Below, piece by piece: positions 9,801 to 21,548 of a DNA stretch of 64,000 nucleotides. Made by a program: the position numbers and the translations under genes. The notes under the pieces are model-generated. The model was not told the origin of the DNA, ran no database searches, and worked only from the letters and a program-made list of their open reading frames with translations. The stretch is from Spirodela intermedia (Eukaryota > Streptophyta > Magnoliopsida > Alismatales > Araceae): assembly GCA_902729315.2 (NCBI GenBank), contig LR746272.1, positions 9,542,327 through 9,606,326 of the forward strand, written 5' to 3'. Position 1 is the first letter of the stretch; each line of letters opens with the position of its first letter.

Positions 9801-12800
9801 GCCTCACCCGGGCTTTAAGATGATAGAAATAACAACGAACTGGCAAATATTTATTGTATTTCGTTTGTAGTCCACCCCATCATTTAGGGGTTTAAGGTTG
9901 CTCATTTGAGCCCATGATCCACAACTCATTTAAGCTTGTTCCTATGGTATCATAAATGACAGTGTAAGTCCGACCGATTGCCTGTTGTGATGACTAATGA
10001 CAGTCAAATTCTGTTCAGGGAAAGCAGCCTTAAAAGCTCAGCAGCTAACAACTCAAGAACAAGCAACCATACCTTCGATCTGCACAATCTAAGCATAACA
10101 CATACAACTAAAGCGAGAACAAAGGAGTGAAAGAGGAGCCATTCGTTTAAGATCCTCAACAACACCTTACCTTCAAACATTAGCACAAAATAGCAAGAGA
10201 TTATTCAGATTTCAATAATAGCGTACTAACAGCTATGAAAGAGAAAAACCCAGCAGTAGCAAACAGGAAGGTGGTACTATTATACACTAAAAATCTGATG
10301 AGATAAGCTGGAGAACAAGAGTTAGGTTCAGTGTCGTGTGTGCTGGGGAAGGGGGGGTAGAAGCGGTATACTTTAGCAGTGGTTACCTCTGTCTTCTGCG
10401 CAGTGGCTTCAACCTTCATTTCCTGACTGACTGCCGGCGGTAGTTCGCTTCCTTCATTGACTTCACAGTTGGGGGCGCCAGACTCAGGTCTAGGAGTAGA
10501 ACCAGAATGGCCTGAGGCTGACACAGGAGGCGGCAGCAATTCCTTTGGACTGGAAACATCATGGTATAAGAAGCTCCTTAGCCTCGCTGTTATCTGTATG
10601 AGTGCCTCCCGTGCAGCTCGAATCTCACCAACAATCTGAATACACTTATCATTAGGACCGACGATTCCATCAAGTTTACACTAAAATCTTTCATGAACCT
10701 AACAGTCACAAACCTGCAAAAGCTCGTAAGCCCCATTGGCACAAGAAGGAATCTCTTCTCTTGGCAATATCTGTACGTTGGCATGAGTTAGTCTTCTGAG
10801 ATCACCCATTGTCCCATCTCTGCCCTGCAAACATCCGGTGGCACTTGTTGAAATGAGCAGCCTTGTTGTTGCAATGTTGTCCTTTTCGGGGCCAAGCTCT
10901 ACCATGTGACTTTGGATATGCAAAAGCGCTTCCTGGGCTGGGAAAAGGTCATCATTTGGTCCCTAAAGCAACAGTGACATTTTAGAACAATAAAAGCAAA
11001 CTTAAATTGATTAATTTGCCAAGATCTTTTGACGGTTTCCTGGACATTTAGGGAATAGTGACAATGCAGAATTTGATATAACTAGAAAAAAAGGGTAGTT
11101 TATTGTAGAAAAATTGATACAAGAATACTTGATCTGATAAACAACACTGTAAACTGTATAGTATGAGAAAACAGGACAAGATCCCAATAAGAACTTGATA
11201 ATTCGTTGACTAAGTTTATCATAAACAACACTAATCTTCATGATATTCTCCAATTGGATCAAAAAGTTAAATCAAGAAATGCTCACGACCATCCCCAACT
11301 TTAACCATTTCAACAGAGACATCAAACCAGGCATCTACTCCTGTACCACGGAGACTTTAGGAGAGTATCAGAAGTTAACAACCATAAAACAATTACGAGA
11401 TATCAGTTTAGGAAAGAGGATATTATAAAGTCAACAAAGGAAGTCTTTGCTTGCAAAACTGCCCACGAAAGGAGGGCATCACGCGTCTTGGAAAATTGGG
11501 TAAATGAGAAGCATACAGCATAAGACGACAATCCAGTTTCAACAGCATACTGGCAAATTACTTGCAGAAGAGAACCCTGAACATCAGCTGAAGAATTAAC
11601 ACAGAAGTTATGGGAAGGCAGTAAATAGACCGCAAAGAAATGCACCTCTTCAGACGTTACAGTGATGATTCTTTCGTCTGAACCCGGTACAGGATCAGTG
11701 ACATGAACTTCCACACCCACATCAGCACGTAACATTTCAAGAATTCCACTCGAATCGCCCATGATGCTTTCAACCTTATCACTTGGGCAGAGCATTCGGA
11801 AAACGAGGTCCTCATATGGAGCTGGTTGTGCATGGTTGGAAGTTGGAACAACATCGAAGTCAAGTGGGTAAGCAGACGAACGTGAAGGGTATGAGGTATT
11901 TCTAGATCTTGTCACCCCGGTTAGAGACCGAGGCCCCAAATCAAGCTCATCTGGTCTGTGCTGCAAATTTAGAGCAAACTCGTCATCAGGAGGGAAATAT
12001 CGTTCTGGGGAATGAGGCCGTCCACGGAAAGGACCACGATCACGATGCAGACTCTCCTTCAAACGAGATGAAATGATTTCAACAGCTCTCTTCACGGCAT
12101 TACTTTCACCAACAACCTAAGAAGAAACCATAATAATCAGTGAACCCATCACTGCAGAGTCGCACTCAGCAACTTTAAACATCAATCATAGAACAACTGT
12201 CTCCTTTCATAATAACCATAATGAATAAATGAATGCCAAGATTACACTGAATTACAAGATTCACAAAGAGAACATACAACAAGAGACTTTCCGGGGGGGA
12301 AGAAAAACCCAATGATGAAGAACATCGTCGAGTTTTCTTAGATAAATCAGTGCAATCCCAGAGCAATTTCTGTTGGTAAGTCAGTCTATTTTACTAGCAT
12401 CTCAAACTTTATAGACACGAACTCAAGAGAAATAAATTCCAGAAGTGAGTGGATTTCAGACACACCAGGAAAAAAATAAATCTACGCTACTAGAGTATTT
12501 AACAGATTGGACAGAAGAAGAGATGCACCGAAAAGGGCATTGTGAAAACGTTCACAGTTTGGCAAGGAGATCAGGCATAAATCATGGGTGATCGATACCT
12601 GAACAACCTCCTCGGACATGGAAACACAGCGTGGAGTGTTATGGTCTCGAGGTAATATCCGGATGTGAGTCTTCGTCTCAATTCTCATCTGCTCAATTAT
12701 CTTGCCGCCCTTCCCCATCAAGCAACCAACGTGCCCCCTGGGAACCACCAACCTGGTGGTCACCCGGCCGCGGTCCCTTTCCCCCCCTGCTCCGCCCCAT

Positions 12801-13336
12801 CCACCACCACCGTACTCGTCGTCTTCGTCGTCTCCTTCCATCTCGAATCCAGCATCCAGGATCCTCTCGTGGATCATGAGCAGCGCCTCTTGTGCAGGGG
12901 AGTACTGCGGCGGCCGCCCGTCGGGCTCCCTCCGCCGACTGTCAGATGTTTCGATGATCAGCTCGTCATCGCCGGGGGCCAGCGGGTGGACACTGATCCA
13001 CGCGCCGGTCTCCTGCCGGAAGGTCTTGAGGAAACACCCAGACTTGCCGATCACGCTCCCAGCCTTCTCATCGGAGCACAGGATACGGAAGCTCGTGGTG
13101 ACGGAGGTGGAAGGTGGCTGCGCATCCTGGAATTTGGAGGCCGAGGACGAGGAAGAGGACGGCGGTGGCAGAGGCCGCCGCTCCCCGCTGCGACGGTGAT
13201 GTCCACCCCCGGCGCCGCCATAGTGCCCGCCGCCGTGGTAATACCTTCCCTTTGTCCGGGGCGGCGGCGGCGGCGATGCCTGGGAATCGGAGTCCTGCTC
13301 GTAGTAGTACCCGCGCTTCGATCGGGATCTCTCCAT
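6837..13336 (-). CDS. Five-KH-domain RNA-binding protein (RCF3/HEN4-related)
   Basis: This is a nuclear-type poly(C)-binding KH protein of about 689 residues, like Arabidopsis At1g51580 and related to RCF3 and HEN4. These act in pre-mRNA processing and stress gene regulation. Exons: 12599-13336, 11646-12116, 10714-10962, 10387-10635, 7617-7705, 7425-7533, 7071-7197 and 6837-6874; all phases join. The start MERSRSKRGYYYEQ is the usual one for the family. KH1 lies near residues 80-150 (SVIGKSG), KH2 near 192-262 (CLMGKGGKIIEQMR, THIRILPRD), KH3 near 340-403 and KH4 near 429-486 (NVQILPREE). KH5 is split over three exons (LEVSIPEQAVPSLIMRSG, then SGAKLSLIEGRPEQ and AERAQSLLQGFILS). A 2.7-kb intron separates KH4 from KH5. 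The 38-nt last exon is the least certain part. Reading on past 10387 instead gives an unrelated tail and loses KH5. Confidence 0.88.
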
Positions 13337-14316
13337 TACGCAAGCATTTAGTAGTGTTCCAGTCTCAACAGTTTCCCTCCGTCTTCCTAACAGCAACCCC
13401 TCTAGGGTTTCGGAAGTTCTCGCTCTTCCTGTTCTTCGTCCGGTGGCATTCTATAGTATTCCCTGTCGAGGTCGCCGCAGCCTCCGCCAGTCCTACTACC
13501 CACCACCTTGCGGCATTGCTGTCCCAGCGGTGATTTCTAGGGTTTTCCTCCCTTCCCTTTAATTCCTCCCCCACCCTCCACCGTCGAGGAACCTCCACAG
13601 TCTTCCCAGGTGAGCGATGCCCTCAGGCGGCGCCACCACCGCAGCCGCCGTGCCTGCGAGTCCCACGTAGTCGTTCGTAGACGGTGGCGGCGGCTCCCCG
13701 CTGTAATTTAGCGGCGGCTTTCAATCGGGATGGATCGACGAATCCTCCATTCCACGAAGAAGAAGGTCGCTTTATGCTGCGTGGCGCTTCAAGCTATGGA
13801 TCCACCGATCTGACGGTGATCCATCAAGATGCAGTGTGATTCGTTCTACCCCACCAGACAAAAATCCGAAATCGATTCAAACCCAACCGGACCACCGTTT
13901 GGGAGAGCTTCCGAGGGGGGAATTCTGCTTCCACGACCACTGCCTAAAACGGGTGGCCGAGACTGGGCCGCCGTGGGCCCTCCCGTCGACCGTTGAGCCC
14001 GTCTCCATCCAACTGACTAGGCGAATTGTGGGCCCGGATGACTATCTAGAAAATGGGCCCAATATATGAAACATGGGCCGAGTTGGGTCGATAACAGGCT
14101 CATATACGATAGAAATTAGGAAATAAATCGTAAAATATTTATTCCCAGCACCAACTCGACAGCAAGTGGCAGAAAGAGAGGGAGGAAAAGAATCAGAAGG
14201 GGAAAGCGAGGAAGGCGAGGGAGAAGAAGAAGAAAAGAAAGGAAGAACGAGGGAGACAGCAGCATCCATGGAAGCTCAGGCCAATTTCAGATCTGACTTT
14301 ACAGAGATGGAGAGGA
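13337..14316. other. Intergenic: KH gene promoter side
   Basis: This stretch lies between the KH-gene start and the stop of the KLCR gene, both on the minus strand. The first 350 bp are GC-rich, as expected for a 5' UTR. GGGCCC-type motifs recur around 13975-14060, and GA-rich DNA lies at about 14170-14260. I see no supported coding exon. Confidence 0.5.
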
Positions 14317-17300
14317 TCAGATTCTGAAGCCCAAACCAGACCATCTCCGTGTCCCTTCCTTCTTCACCCTGCGAGAGTTGGCATCGAGGAGGTTCTCTAG
14401 AGATTTGGCCGTCCTGTTCCTGCCCCTGCCAGCCTCCTTCAGGAGCTCGGCCAGCCGCTTCTTCTCGTCCTCGACATCGGGATGCGCCGTTCCGAGCTTC
14501 TCTTCCCGCAGCTTGAGGACGTATTCCAGGATCTTGATCGCGTCCTCCAGCCTGCGAAAAGGGGAACCGACGCGGAGGTCAAGAACGGGCGGTGATCGTG
14601 ATTTTACAGGACCATGACGTCTCTTCCCACGATTTGTCCCATCCTAAGAGGACGATCCTGTCAGTGCTGTCCGGTCGATCTGTTGCAGATTACTGGACAA
14701 CTCTGGATGAATATTATTTCGATCTCTTTTAACCGGACATTAATGGCTTCCTGTGTCCCGATTATAGCAGAATGTGGAACTGGTATATCTTTCTATTTCA
14801 CATTGATCTTCCCACAAAGAAATCTCTCCAGAAAAACAGTGAAATCGGAGAAAAAAGGCATAATTTTTGTCTGTGAGCAATGCAGAGAATTGGAATTCAA
14901 GAAAGAGAGCACGAAAGAAGTGATCTAAAGATAACGATAAGAACACTGCAGAGAAAGATGGAGATTTCTGTCATTCACCCAAAACAGGACTCGGGAGAGA
15001 TCTTCAAACCCATTTCAGACTCACTTTCTCACCTGACAAAGCAACCCCCTTCCAGGACAGAGCACGATATACAGTGAACACACGCAAAAACCTAGCTTGA
15101 CGACCGGTAATGCCTCTTGAACCGATTGATGATAGTTGTGAAGCAGCAGCAAAGCCTAATACCGAGTTTTCTGCTCGAAAATGAATTTTAATTTTTGAAA
15201 AAAAAAATACAGAAGGAAATTTATGGTAATTCTCCGATGACTCACTGTTCTGAAGTCATGCAATCAGATATTCATCTCACTACATCCAACCAAGCTCACG
15301 TCTGTCTCAAACCAAACACTGTTGCAGAACGGGAGTTGGTAAATGAAGTTTCGGATCTACAGGGACCTAAAATCACACACTCAGTCATAAATCTTGATCG
15401 TGGGAACTAACTTTAGAACAGAAACATATTTATATACCTTTTATCTTTCTACAGAGAGAGACATGCCGCCTAACATGGTTTGATTTTTCAGAGAGAGAGA
15501 GTGCATCAGTTCATGGGAGCTTGAACAGGAGACCTCTGCTTCTCACAGAAGAAAGAATCCAAGCTCCGGAAGATAAAACAACTGTACGGTAGATGATGTG
15601 CCATAAAACAAATCTTAAGCCCTTTTACTATACTAATGACTGTCGGATATCTCAGATTATTATTCTTCATTTTCGTTTTTCGGCCAAGTATTAGTAACAT
15701 CTGGATTACATTCAATGAAGATCTAGCAAGGTCTGTAGGCATCCAAAATCCCAAAGATTGCATTAATCGCCTAAAAAGTTAATAATATAAATGCACACAC
15801 ACAAAAAAAATCGGATTTCATAATATTTAGAGAACTACGAGGAAAGAAATCATCACAGACACTGCTTACCTTCCCATGGCATCATAAGTTGCCGCAAGAT
15901 TGCTGTAAACACCGAGTGTATCCTGGTGGCAAGGACCACATTCTTTCTCCAGAATGCTTCTGGCTTCTTCAAAAAGATCAGCTGCTTCGTCAATTTTGTA
16001 GAGTTGTATGCATGCCAGTCCCATCTGGTTCAGCACGACTCCAAAAAATGCAGACTGTCTCTCCCCACCGGCCCTCAACTTCGACACAGCACTCTGGAAG
16101 GAGCTCTTTGCCTCGCCGTACCTGCCGATCTCATAGTACATGACGCCAATCTGAGCCTCAATGCCTGCAATAGTATTCCACTGCCCCGGGGAATCCTCTA
16201 AGAGGCTCAGGGCCTTCTGCAGCAGCTTCAGAGCCTCCTCGGGCTCATTGATAGCCTCGTAGATGGCAGATATCTCTGTCAGACCGCCGGCAATCTCCTC
16301 TGAAGATGTCCCAGGCACTGGGCTTGAGTAGATCCTCAGTGCATTCTCACAGTACGACTTCGACTCCCTGAGCTTGCCCGTCTTGTAGTAGAGGTCAGCA
16401 AGGCGAACGAACACAGAAGCGACGGTGGAGTGGTTGTCCCCCTTGATTGACTTGAAGACCGTCAGTGCCTTCTGGTAGGCAAAGACAGCCTCGTCGAAGC
16501 GACCCAGAGACTGGTAGATGTTTCCGATGTTGACATCAATGGCTGCAACCTCGTTATCTTGTTTACAGTCGATCATGATCATCGAGGAGAGGACGAGGTG
16601 CTCGAGGGCCGCTTCAAAGTTTCCCTTGGCCTCACAGATGAGGGCCATGAGACGACGATCGGTGGCCTCCTCCAATAATCCAAGGCCGCTCTGCTCCCGG
16701 TGTATCTCGAGGGTCTTCCGGCAAAGATCCTCAGCCTCGTCGAACTGCAATGCCTGGACATGGGCCTCTGCTAGATACCTGCCAATTTGTCCCGAAATCA
16801 GTCGCCCAGCATGGACAATGGAGGAAGGTCGGTACTTTGTAAACAAAAAACTGCTGAAGGACGATCCAGATTCTCGAGATGTGCATAGCAGCTGGGAGGC
16901 AGCCGTTCTTTCTGATCACAGAGTCCAGGGCCTGCGACTTTCCACGACCCTGGAGTGGGCGCCGGGGAGGAGAGAACTCTAGGTCAGGGATTACGCACCT
17001 GCAAGTTTCCACGACCCTGGGATCGGTATCTCCCAGAGCCTGCATCTGAGTCTTCAGGCCTTCCGAGTAGCAGGCAATCGCCCGATCGACGCGTCCAAGC
17101 ATGGAGTGGGTGTCCCCGAGCTGCATGTACCCGGAGAAGGCTGCCAGAGCGTGGTCGATCCCCCTCTCCACCTCCGGGACCTGGAGAGCCCGCTCCAGCA
17201 CGGGCACGGCCTCCTCGTACCTCCCCAAGCTGCAGTATATCGCCGCCGTGACGTGCAGGCTCATCGCCAGGTCCAGGCTCGGCTCGCCGCTGCTCTGAGC

Positions 17301-17666
17301 GCAACGCTCGAACGATTTGGAAGCTCGGATCGCGTAGTCTAGGGCCTTGGTGGGGCTCTCCCCCGACGCGAGGGTGTCCCTCGCCAGCTTCAGGAGGAAA
17401 GGCCCCAGATCCGGGTTGTCCAGCACTGACTCTTCGAGCAAGGGCTTCTCCGCAGGGGAATTCCTCTTCTTCCCCGAGCTCCGGTCCGGGGAGGGCCTTC
17501 CCCTTCCTGCGGAACCGGAGGACGCCGCCTTCGGCATCGGAGATCTGGTCTTCCTGGTCAACTCGGAGGCCTCGTCGTCTCCTCGGCTCCGGATCTGGTC
17601 GTCGTTCTCCGCGGGCGGCGAAATCCGGAGCGGCACCGCCTTGGCCGGGGCAACCACCCCTGGCAT
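14317..17666 (-). CDS. Kinesin light chain-related TPR protein (KLCR/CMU)
   Basis: This encodes a TPR protein of 603 residues of the plant kinesin-light-chain-related family (KLCR, also called CMU). The family binds cortical microtubules and helps hold cellulose synthase tracks in place, with IQD partners. Exons are 16999-17666, 15870-16778 and 14317-14551; each junction splits an Arg codon (AG|G) and phases agree. The N-terminus is Ser/Arg/Pro-rich and basic. TPRs follow from LDNPDLGPFLLKLARD, for example SLGRYEEAVPVLERAL, SLGRFDEAVFAYQKALTVF and EIGRYGEAKSSFQSAV. The last exon has LEDAIKILEYVLKLREEKLG and LLDANSRRVK, typical of the family. Intron 2 is 1.3 kb. The start at 17666 is the first ATG in frame. 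Assignment is firm; the function is from the family. Confidence 0.93.
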
Positions 17667-19491
17667 CGCGGCGGAGGAAGAGGGAATCGAGGGATTTCAC
17701 ACAGGAGAATCCCGCGGCACGGCGAAGCCACAGTCGCTGCAGCTCTCTCAGTTCAGGAAGACGATGACTGCAGAGACGCCACTGCAGCTGGGGGACAAGC
17801 CAGGAGATAAAGCGTTACCGGGATCTCTGCTCGCCACCATTCCCACCGTTGCTTCGCAGGAACTTCTCCTCAAAAGAAACCCTTGTTTTATGAATACTTT
17901 TACTGCACAGTAACATTAAAAAAAAACAAACACGGACCTGCAGATCTCCTCCTCGAACCAGGGCTCAGTCATAGAAAAACTCCCGTGCCCATGAAACCAT
18001 CTCTATCCACAGCACTACCCCCCACTCGTTGTCTCCAGTCTTGGCGACCAAAACAGACAAGGGCGAAGAGGCCTTGAAGCAGAAGATTCGATCCAATCCC
18101 CTGCTTGACGGCGCTCGGAGAGGAGATGACGACCGCCCGGACTTCTGCGGCGGTGGAGGGGGTCCCCGTTCCAGATATTCAACGCCTCCGGCTCTCGCAC
18201 GGACGCCGCAGCCGCCGCTCGTCGCATCACCTGAGCCGGCAGCCTGGGCCATGTTAGAGTTGGTAAAGGGAGATGATTGATCCACTTCGAATCCTATGGT
18301 CTGGCTGACCTTCCCAGTTGGATGGCATGGGGTAGTGGGGCGGCCAGTGGGCCAGGCCATGTTTTTTTTTTGTTCAATCCTTGGAACTACCTTCAAATTA
18401 ATAATTAGTCCCACAATTTACCAAAAATAATACTCACAATAAGTTCACCTTAGGCGACCAAAATGCATTGTTCTAATTTAAAACGCAAATATGTTTAAAT
18501 ATTAAACACATTGATTTCCTCTCGTAAGACGAGCCCCATAAAAATGTGATGTAGCCATATACCTTCTATACCTCGAGGGGGGAGAGGCCTCTCACTATGC
18601 ACTACGAATGGTTCACCATTGTTAAAGAGAGTGTCTTTAGCAAAGAGATGGTAGTACATGCTTAACTATCATTCTCAAGGGTGAGAAATGGAAGGGAAAC
18701 AAGATGGAGAGGGGACATAGTTGCTTATGGGAGAGAGAGAGATAGAAGGGGGGTGAGGGAGGGATGAATGGTGAATAGTAGGCATGAAGGCTGGGATAGA
18801 GGGAGTTGACATTTCATTTATTACATATTAGGTATGATTAGATTAGTTGACATTAGCCAACATGGAAATAGATTGAATTATTCTCAAATTGTTGCTAGTT
18901 TTATAGGACTCGATTTGACGGCTAAGAAGCACAGGACTTACTCAGATTCATTAGTTTGTAGGGAGTAATACCTAATAAAAATCATGAAATAATATTATTT
19001 TTGACACAAAAAGTAGAGATATATTCAATTCATCGAGATATGATGTTCTATCCAATTCTAGGACAAGGAGAGGTGGGAGTAATAATATCCACATAAATCA
19101 GTGCAATCTTATCGAGATAATAATTTATTTTAAATATTGGATTTATTTGCTAATTAAAAATGGTATATCGACTAGCACCTATATCCCCCCATATAGAACT
19201 GTTTTAACGAACGGTGTACCGTTAAGAACGGAACGGACGTCGTTGAAGAGATGGGTGCAACGTGCAGCAGAGAGAATCACTTAGTCTGATGAGCTATGTG
19301 TGACCGTGGCGGCGCGTCGAAAAGACCCACCGGCACCTTCCGCCCGGCGGCCCTCGTCCTCCGCCGGGTCGAGGAACGCCTCGCCGTCTCGCTGCCTCTA
19401 CGCCGCTGCGACCTGTAAAAGGGTGAATCCAGTCAAAGGGCGGCCCACGACCTGTCAAACTCGCTCACGACCTGTCCACCTGCGCCTACGG
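17667..19491. other. Intergenic: between KLCR and the dynein light chain
   Basis: The left part (17667-18270) is GC-rich. It contains a minus-strand frame starting with an ATG near 18252 (MAQAAGSGDATSGG) that I do not recognise and that has no further exon, so I leave it uncalled. From 18370 to about 19250 the DNA is AT-rich with no open frame of note and a short GA-rich patch at 18729-18745. Promoters of both flanking genes must lie here because they are divergent. Confidence 0.5.
19446..19476. repeat. Direct repeat CACGACCTGTC upstream of a TATA box
   Basis: CACGACCTGTC occurs at 19446 and again at 19466, exactly 20 bp apart, with a weaker GCGACCTGT copy near 19408. The pair sits 16-46 bp upstream of the TATA box of the dynein light chain gene, a position typical of transcription factor sites. 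Confidence 0.6.
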
Positions 19492-19499
19492 TATAAAGG
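19492..19499 (+). promoter_or_regulatory. TATA box of the dynein light chain gene
   Basis: TATAAAGG lies 74-81 bp upstream of the start codon at 19573, on the coding strand and at the usual distance for a short 5' UTR. Confidence 0.7.
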
Positions 19500-19572
19500 G
19501 ATCTAAGCTACCCGAGGGGAAAGAGATTCAGTCAGTCGGCCAGACGGATACACGCTTCAGGCGAGTGAGAGA

Positions 19573-20163
19573 ATGGAGAGAAGAGCATCGGACGCTGAGG
19601 GGGAGGAAAAGGAGGCCAAGGCGAAGCGCTCCAAGGAGGTAGAGCTCTTCCTCTCCCCGCCTCTGCCGCGCCCTCCTCGCCGCGCGGCGCCGGCGGACGT
19701 GCAGCTGGCGGCTGTCGCCGTGGGCCTGCGGGTGAGGCCGAAGGCCGCAGAAATGCCGCCGGCCATGCAGGAACGAGCATTCCGCTGCACGCGGGCGCTC
19801 GTGGAGGCCTCCCCCAACCGGTGGAAGCCCAACCTCACTCTCCTCGCCCTCGCCCTTAAGAAGGTTATCCTCTCCGTCTTCTTTCTCTACTACGCGCGTT
19901 CTTTCTTCACCAATTAATTCCCCTCCTGCGCATTCCCTCGCACTGCGCAGGAGTTCGACGCGTCGTACGGGCCGGCGTGGCACTGCGTGGTGGGGCGGAG
20001 CTTCGGGTCGTATCTGACGCACTCACCGGGCGGGTTCGTCTACTTCTCCCTCGACGGCGGCGACGACGCCGACTTATCGCTTCTCCTCTTCCAGACCCAT
20101 CTCCGGCGCTTGCAGCCCCTCCGCTCCGGCGGCCCTCCGCCGCCGCCGCTCTGCCGCCCGTGA
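19573..20163 (+). CDS. Dynein light chain, LC8 type
   Basis: This is an LC8/DYNLL-family protein of 167 residues. Flowering plants lack cytoplasmic dynein, so LC8 proteins there serve as dimerising hub proteins. Exons are 19573-19863 and 19951-20163, joined in phase 0 at an AAG|GTTATC donor and a CGCAG acceptor. Residues about 57-97 hold the first LC8 helices (MPPAMQERAFRCTRALVEAS, LALALKK). Exon 2 begins with the core EFDASYGPAWHCVVGRSFGS followed by LTHSPGGFVYFSL, matching the family. About 55 residues precede the LC8 domain (acidic and basic, then Pro/Ala-rich), a common plant extension. The C-terminus after LLLFQTHL is a Pro-rich tail. The start has a nearby TATA box and no competing upstream ATG in frame. 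Confidence 0.92.
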
Positions 20164-21192
20164 CCCCACCTCGTTCCCGCTTGCGTGTGCCATCTTCCCC
20201 ACAGAATAAAGAACTCTCCCCTCCTCTGCGCGCGCTTCAGGTCTGATATCGTGTAGTGTCGTTCGAGCCGTGACTGTAGAATTTCTCCGTGGAGTGAAGA
20301 TCTACCGTCCCTTCCCATTCGTCGCAGGAGTAGATCCGCCGAGGAGTAGCGGTAGATCGCCAACCATTTCCGACGTTCGGGACCCCTCGTTGCGCTGCCA
20401 GCCCCGTACGTCCTTGACCGATCGCCATCTGCGGCGTTGACCTCCGCAGCCCTTTCGTAGATCAGGACCGACCCTACACCCTCCCTAATTACGATCCGAG
20501 ACTTGGGTCTTCATCAATCAGTTTGGGTGTGAGAAAGATGTTGTAGCTGCGGTAGAGTTTTCTCGGGCACAGCACGAAAATAAGAGTAAGCCCGTTTTCC
20601 AAGCCTGTTCCAGCCCGGGCCGTTGACCAAACATCGCCACCACTCCGGTGCAGTTTTGTGCGCATGATTTTTTCTGTCATAAAAATTTCACTGCATCTCG
20701 TCAACAAATTTTCCTGGAATTAAAAATCGGCATAATGCATTTTAATTTTGAAACATAAAGTCTATTTATTTACCACGCGATATACCAAAAAAAAAGGTAC
20801 GCACTGATATTCTGCTGACCTTTTCGAAGTCTGACGCCGATCTGGTTGTCATCTTGAGCTCATTTTATCTCTGGACTTGATTTTTATACGAAAAAGAGAA
20901 AATGTCTGAATCAGTCCTCATTAAAGCTGAAATTAATCATGATAATTAAAAAAATGTACTCATTTTCACCTGTTGAGATGATCCAAAACTCCAAGGCAAG
21001 ACGAGCTGCTCCATTTTAGCGCGTTGTGGCGGTCGAACGTCACGTCTCATTCGTGTCGACAGAACTGAGGGTGGGGGACCCAACGGTCATCTTTCTCTTT
21101 TCCACCGGCCATTGCCGACAATGTGATACGGAGATTCGACGAAGGATCAACAATTGCGGCAACAGATTTCCTCAAACCATATCATACCAAAT

Positions 21193-21548
21193 TTCCTTGC
21201 TCGAGGAATGATCTGAGAGAGACGCGGAAAAATCCTCGTATCAGTTCGTGGAACTTAAGTTCATAAAATAGAAGAAATCCAAACAGCGGAGCTTCGTATT
21301 TCCCAGTCACAGATTCTTCCGAGAGAGAAAAACGAGAGTATATAGTTTTACGATAAAAAATTCCTTGCTCGAGGAATGTTCTGAGAAAAAGACGCGGAAA
21401 AATTCTCATATCAGTTCGTGGAGCTTAAAATCATAAAATAGAAGAAATCTAAACAGCGGAGCTTCGTATCATACTGCGTTTTTTTCATATTTCGCAGTCA
21501 CAGATCCTTTCGAGAGAGGAAAAACGAGAGTATATAATTTTATGACGA
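21193..21548. repeat. Tandem duplication, 168-bp period
   Basis: Unit 1 (21193-21360) and unit 2 (21361-21548) both start TTCCTTGCTCGAGGAATG. They share GACGCGGAAAAAT, ATCAGTTCGTGGA, ATAAAATAGAAGAAATC, CAGCGGAGCTTCGTAT and AAAACGAGAGTATATA. Unit 2 has about 20 extra T-rich bases near 21473-21495. It is non-coding as far as I can see. Confidence 0.88.

Noticed and set aside
11403-11645. Open frame continuing past exon 2 of the KH gene
   Set aside because: It reads through a good donor at 11645. The next exon (10714-10962) restores the expected KH3-KH4 linker GPNDDLFPAQEALLH, so this part is intron.
12665-13351. 228-codon plus-strand open frame
   Set aside because: It is antisense to exon 1 of the KH gene; GC-rich exons often leave the opposite strand open, and the product is low-complexity.
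18280-18300. TTCGAATCC motif resembling a tRNA T-loop
   Set aside because: No matching T-stem, anticodon arm or acceptor stem can be paired around it.
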